A DNA stretch of 64,000 nt from Cylindrotheca closterium (taxonomy: Eukaryota > Bacillariophyta > Bacillariophyceae > Bacillariales > Bacillariaceae): contig CAKOGP040002080.1 of the NCBI GenBank assembly GCA_933822405.4, positions 1 to 64,000 of the forward strand, read 5' to 3'. The notes under the pieces were generated by a model, which did not search any database, was not told the origin of the DNA, and saw only the letters and a list, made by a program, of their open reading frames with translations. Shown here piece after piece: positions 61,901 to 64,000 of this stretch (the first letter of the stretch is position 1; every line of letters begins with the position of its first letter). The translations under genes were made by a program, and so were the position numbers.

Positions 61901-63863
61901 AGCAAGTGATGCCGAGGACGAAGAGGAGAAGGAGGAGAAGACTGAACTTACCAGAACTGATTTGAAGAAAGTCTCTAAGTTCATTTCTGATTTGAAGAGT
62001 ATGATGGAAGGTATCTTCGACGAGGTAGAGGACGGCTCTTTACCATCAGAAGAGAAAGCCGTTGCTTCGAAACTATTGTTGACTATATCCGTAAAAGAGA
62101 AGCTTTTTAGCGAGGAGCAGCGGCACATCGCACGATCGATGTTGAAACGGCTCGAGGGAGATCGCCGCCGTCGCTGCCGAACATCCGACGCCGCTGATCG
62201 GGGACATACTCCATCGTCTCGGAATAGAGGTGGTGACATTGAAATTCGTGAAGAGCTGAGAATCGTTAAGAAGAGAAAGAAGCGCCGAAAGAAAGGGGAA
62301 GATCCAAATATTGGAGACGACGGATACAAGGTGCATTCCGACGACGAAGAAGACTGGTCGGATGTTGGGGAAGATCTTTACGACAGCTCCGGGACGAAAA
62401 GGAATACAATTAGTCGCAAGGAGGCAAACCGAAGACGTCAATGGGCTTCAGATACGGATGAAGCGACGGCTGCTGGCCGCCCATGGCCCGTCTTTCCACG
62501 TACTATGGTTTCGAAAGTACTTGAAAGTCTTTTGGAAATTGTCATGAAAATTGACGAGGACAGCGGTGGCGTATTTTCGGTTCCGGTTCCCGAAGATGAC
62601 TTTCCAGAGTACTATGAACAAATAAAGCAACCCATGGATTACGGTACAATGAAGAAGAAGCTGGATAATGGAGAGTATCGATCTGCCCAAGCGATGCAAA
62701 AGGATTTCATTCTGGTCATGCAGAATTGTCTCAAATTTAATGCCAATGATTCGGACATTGTGAAGGAAGCAAGGGAGCAGGCTCTCATGAGACCAAAATT
62801 GCTGAGAGAAGCTGCTACGAAGCATGACTTGTTCCTGGCCGAAGATGGTTCTGTCTTTGAGATTCTTGATGATGAGAAGAAGAAGGGAACTTCGGGGAAT
62901 TCGGGAACTCCAAAGAAACGGCGTAGACGTAGGAAGAGGGGCCCTGATGGTGAATTGATGCCTCTTAGTGATGAGGACTCGGACGTGAAACCAAAGAAAA
63001 AACGGAAATCCAAGAAATCCCTGGGCATGGCTGATGATGCTGATTCCGGCGACGACCATGGTGATATGCCACTGTCTTCAATGAAGAGCAGAAAGAAAAA
63101 GACTCGCATCAAGATTTCTGTTCCAGCAGGCGACGGTGAAGAGACTGAGCCCAAAAGCAAGAAGCGGCAGAGGGAGGACGATGAAGATGATGAGTTTGTC
63201 GACGATGATGTGGAGGACGACAATGATGATGATGTGGAGGATCTGCCAATGCCAAAGAAACGTGGTCGAAAGTCCAAGGGTGGCAATGAAAACTCGACCA
63301 AACGAGGTCGCAAGAAGAAAGAAGCCGACACCGATGGTGACGAGGTGGATCCAGATTCCGTTAGTGCTGAGGCAGTCATTGAAGGAGAAAAAGACGAGCG
63401 TGCCAGTACGGCACTGAAAGGTGAAAGGAAACGTTTGGGTGATACCTTTGAAGATGCAAGGAAATTCTTCACAAAACGTGGTGCCTGGGAGTTGCCGTCT
63501 TCCGCTGATCCCGCCAAATTCAAAGATGTGGCGAAGAAGATGTTGTCAAAGCTCTCGATTCTTGATCGCTATTCTATTTTCGCGAAACCAGTGGATGAAG
63601 AGGAAGCTCCCGGATACTACGAAGTGGTAAAGAATCCAATTGACATCCTTGCAATCGAGTCCAAAATTGAAAACGGATCATATGGCACTGGTTCAGAGGC
63701 GTGCAAAACTTTGTATGAAGACTTTCTGCTAATGTTTGACAACTGTGCACTGTACAATGATGACGACGGCGAGGTCATTGAAGAGGCCACCCGTATATTT
63801 GGATTGCTACCTGAGACGTACGCGTCAGTTTGCGAAAGTGTCTGTCGAAAGTACCCAAAATAG
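55927..63863 (+). CDS. CHD-like chromatin remodelling ATPase with HMG box, PDZ and three bromodomains
   Basis: Four exons, join(55927..56938,57045..57637,57724..59925,59997..63863), 2,557 residues; introns of 106, 86 and 71 nt keep frame. Order of domains: acidic/basic start; chromodomain 1 (about 192-265, [15 protein letters not shown]); HMG box (about 386-455, [13 protein letters not shown], ending [14 protein letters not shown]); bromodomain 1 (about 466-565, spanning intron 2); chromodomain 2 (about 614-654, [16 protein letters not shown]); PDZ-like domain (about 770-857, [15 protein letters not shown]); SNF2 ATPase (from about 1240; Walker A DEMGLGKT is split by intron 3, DEAH in [10 protein letters not shown]) with helicase C-lobe to about 1700 ([14 protein letters not shown]); bromodomain 2 (about 2099-2205); bromodomain 3 (about 2415-2555). 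CHD proteins slide or eject nucleosomes; here bromodomains would add acetyl-lysine reading. Lys/Asp-rich linkers are long. Confidence 0.9.
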
Positions 63864-64000
63864 GTTGCTTCTAACTTTTTGTCACCATAGTTGATGGCGT
63901 TGTTCATTTATTCGATATATTAAAATCAGGAAAGTCGTAAAATTAGTTGAAAAGGCTAGGACTATAAGTTGACGCTTCTTGTCTTAATCGAGTTGTTGTC
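63864..64000. other. 3' region of the CHD-like gene to window end
   Basis: AT-rich probable 3' UTR. Nothing else is recognisable before the window ends. Confidence 0.4.

Noticed and set aside
61451..63523. Long minus-strand frames (292 and 294 codons) rich in Ser and Phe
   Set aside because: They are antisense to Glu/Lys/Asp-rich linkers of the CHD-like gene, which give Ser/Phe/Leu-rich frames on the other strand.

Overview
The window is nuclear DNA from a photosynthetic stramenopile, most likely a diatom and perhaps a pennate one. Four things point there. Genes are dense (about 31) with short GT-AG introns, mostly 69-106 nt. Several proteins carry bipartite plastid presequences, a signal peptide followed by an ASAFAP-like motif (clearest in the plastid EF-G, 'ATAFAP'). 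A ubiquitin-like protein has a signal peptide, as expected for the periplastidal (SELMA) compartment of a complex red plastid. A KDPG aldolase with a mitochondrial-type presequence is present. No rRNA, tRNA, transposon, CRISPR or viral feature was recognised. Species was not determined.

Layout. 0.4-5.8 kb: P1B copper ATPase with four metal-binding domains, a TVP23-type Golgi protein, and a small secreted, possibly GPI-anchored protein. 6-9.5 kb: KDPG aldolase and an RraA/HMG-aldolase-like protein side by side, then a DUF4336 protein. 9.5-13.5 kb: plastid SufS cysteine desulfurase, an SKA2-like kinetochore protein and a ketopantoate reductase. 13.6-21.4 kb: two PDZ proteins around a Ser/Thr kinase. 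21.8-28.6 kb: metaxin-like protein, secreted tandem ubiquitin-like protein, an unknown protein with a duplicated C-terminal module, and a lysine-rich protein ending in a CaaX box. 28.7-35 kb: plastid EF-G, CK2 beta, prefoldin 5, and a small basic protein with a possible Tudor-like fold.

35.4-44.3 kb: two FYVE-ankyrin paralogues flank a CDK-like kinase fused to a cyclin box. The second paralogue is a six-exon LysM-FYVE-ankyrin-RING protein whose RING lies in a terminal exon outside the long reading frames. 44.5-50.7 kb: mitochondrial EF-G, Sua5/YrdC, ABITRAM-like protein and a PPR-RluA pseudouridine synthase. 50.9-54.7 kb: DENND4-type Rab GEF. 55.9-63.9 kb: a 2,557-residue CHD-like remodeller with the order chromo, HMG box, bromo, chromo, PDZ, SNF2 ATPase, bromo, bromo.

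The genes do not form one pathway. Recurring themes are organelle function (plastid and mitochondrial EF-G, SufS, the periplastidal ubiquitin-like protein, metaxin, pyruvate-type aldolases) and composite multidomain proteins. Gene models were built by hand from splice consensus, frame continuity and family alignment from memory. No transcript or database evidence was available.
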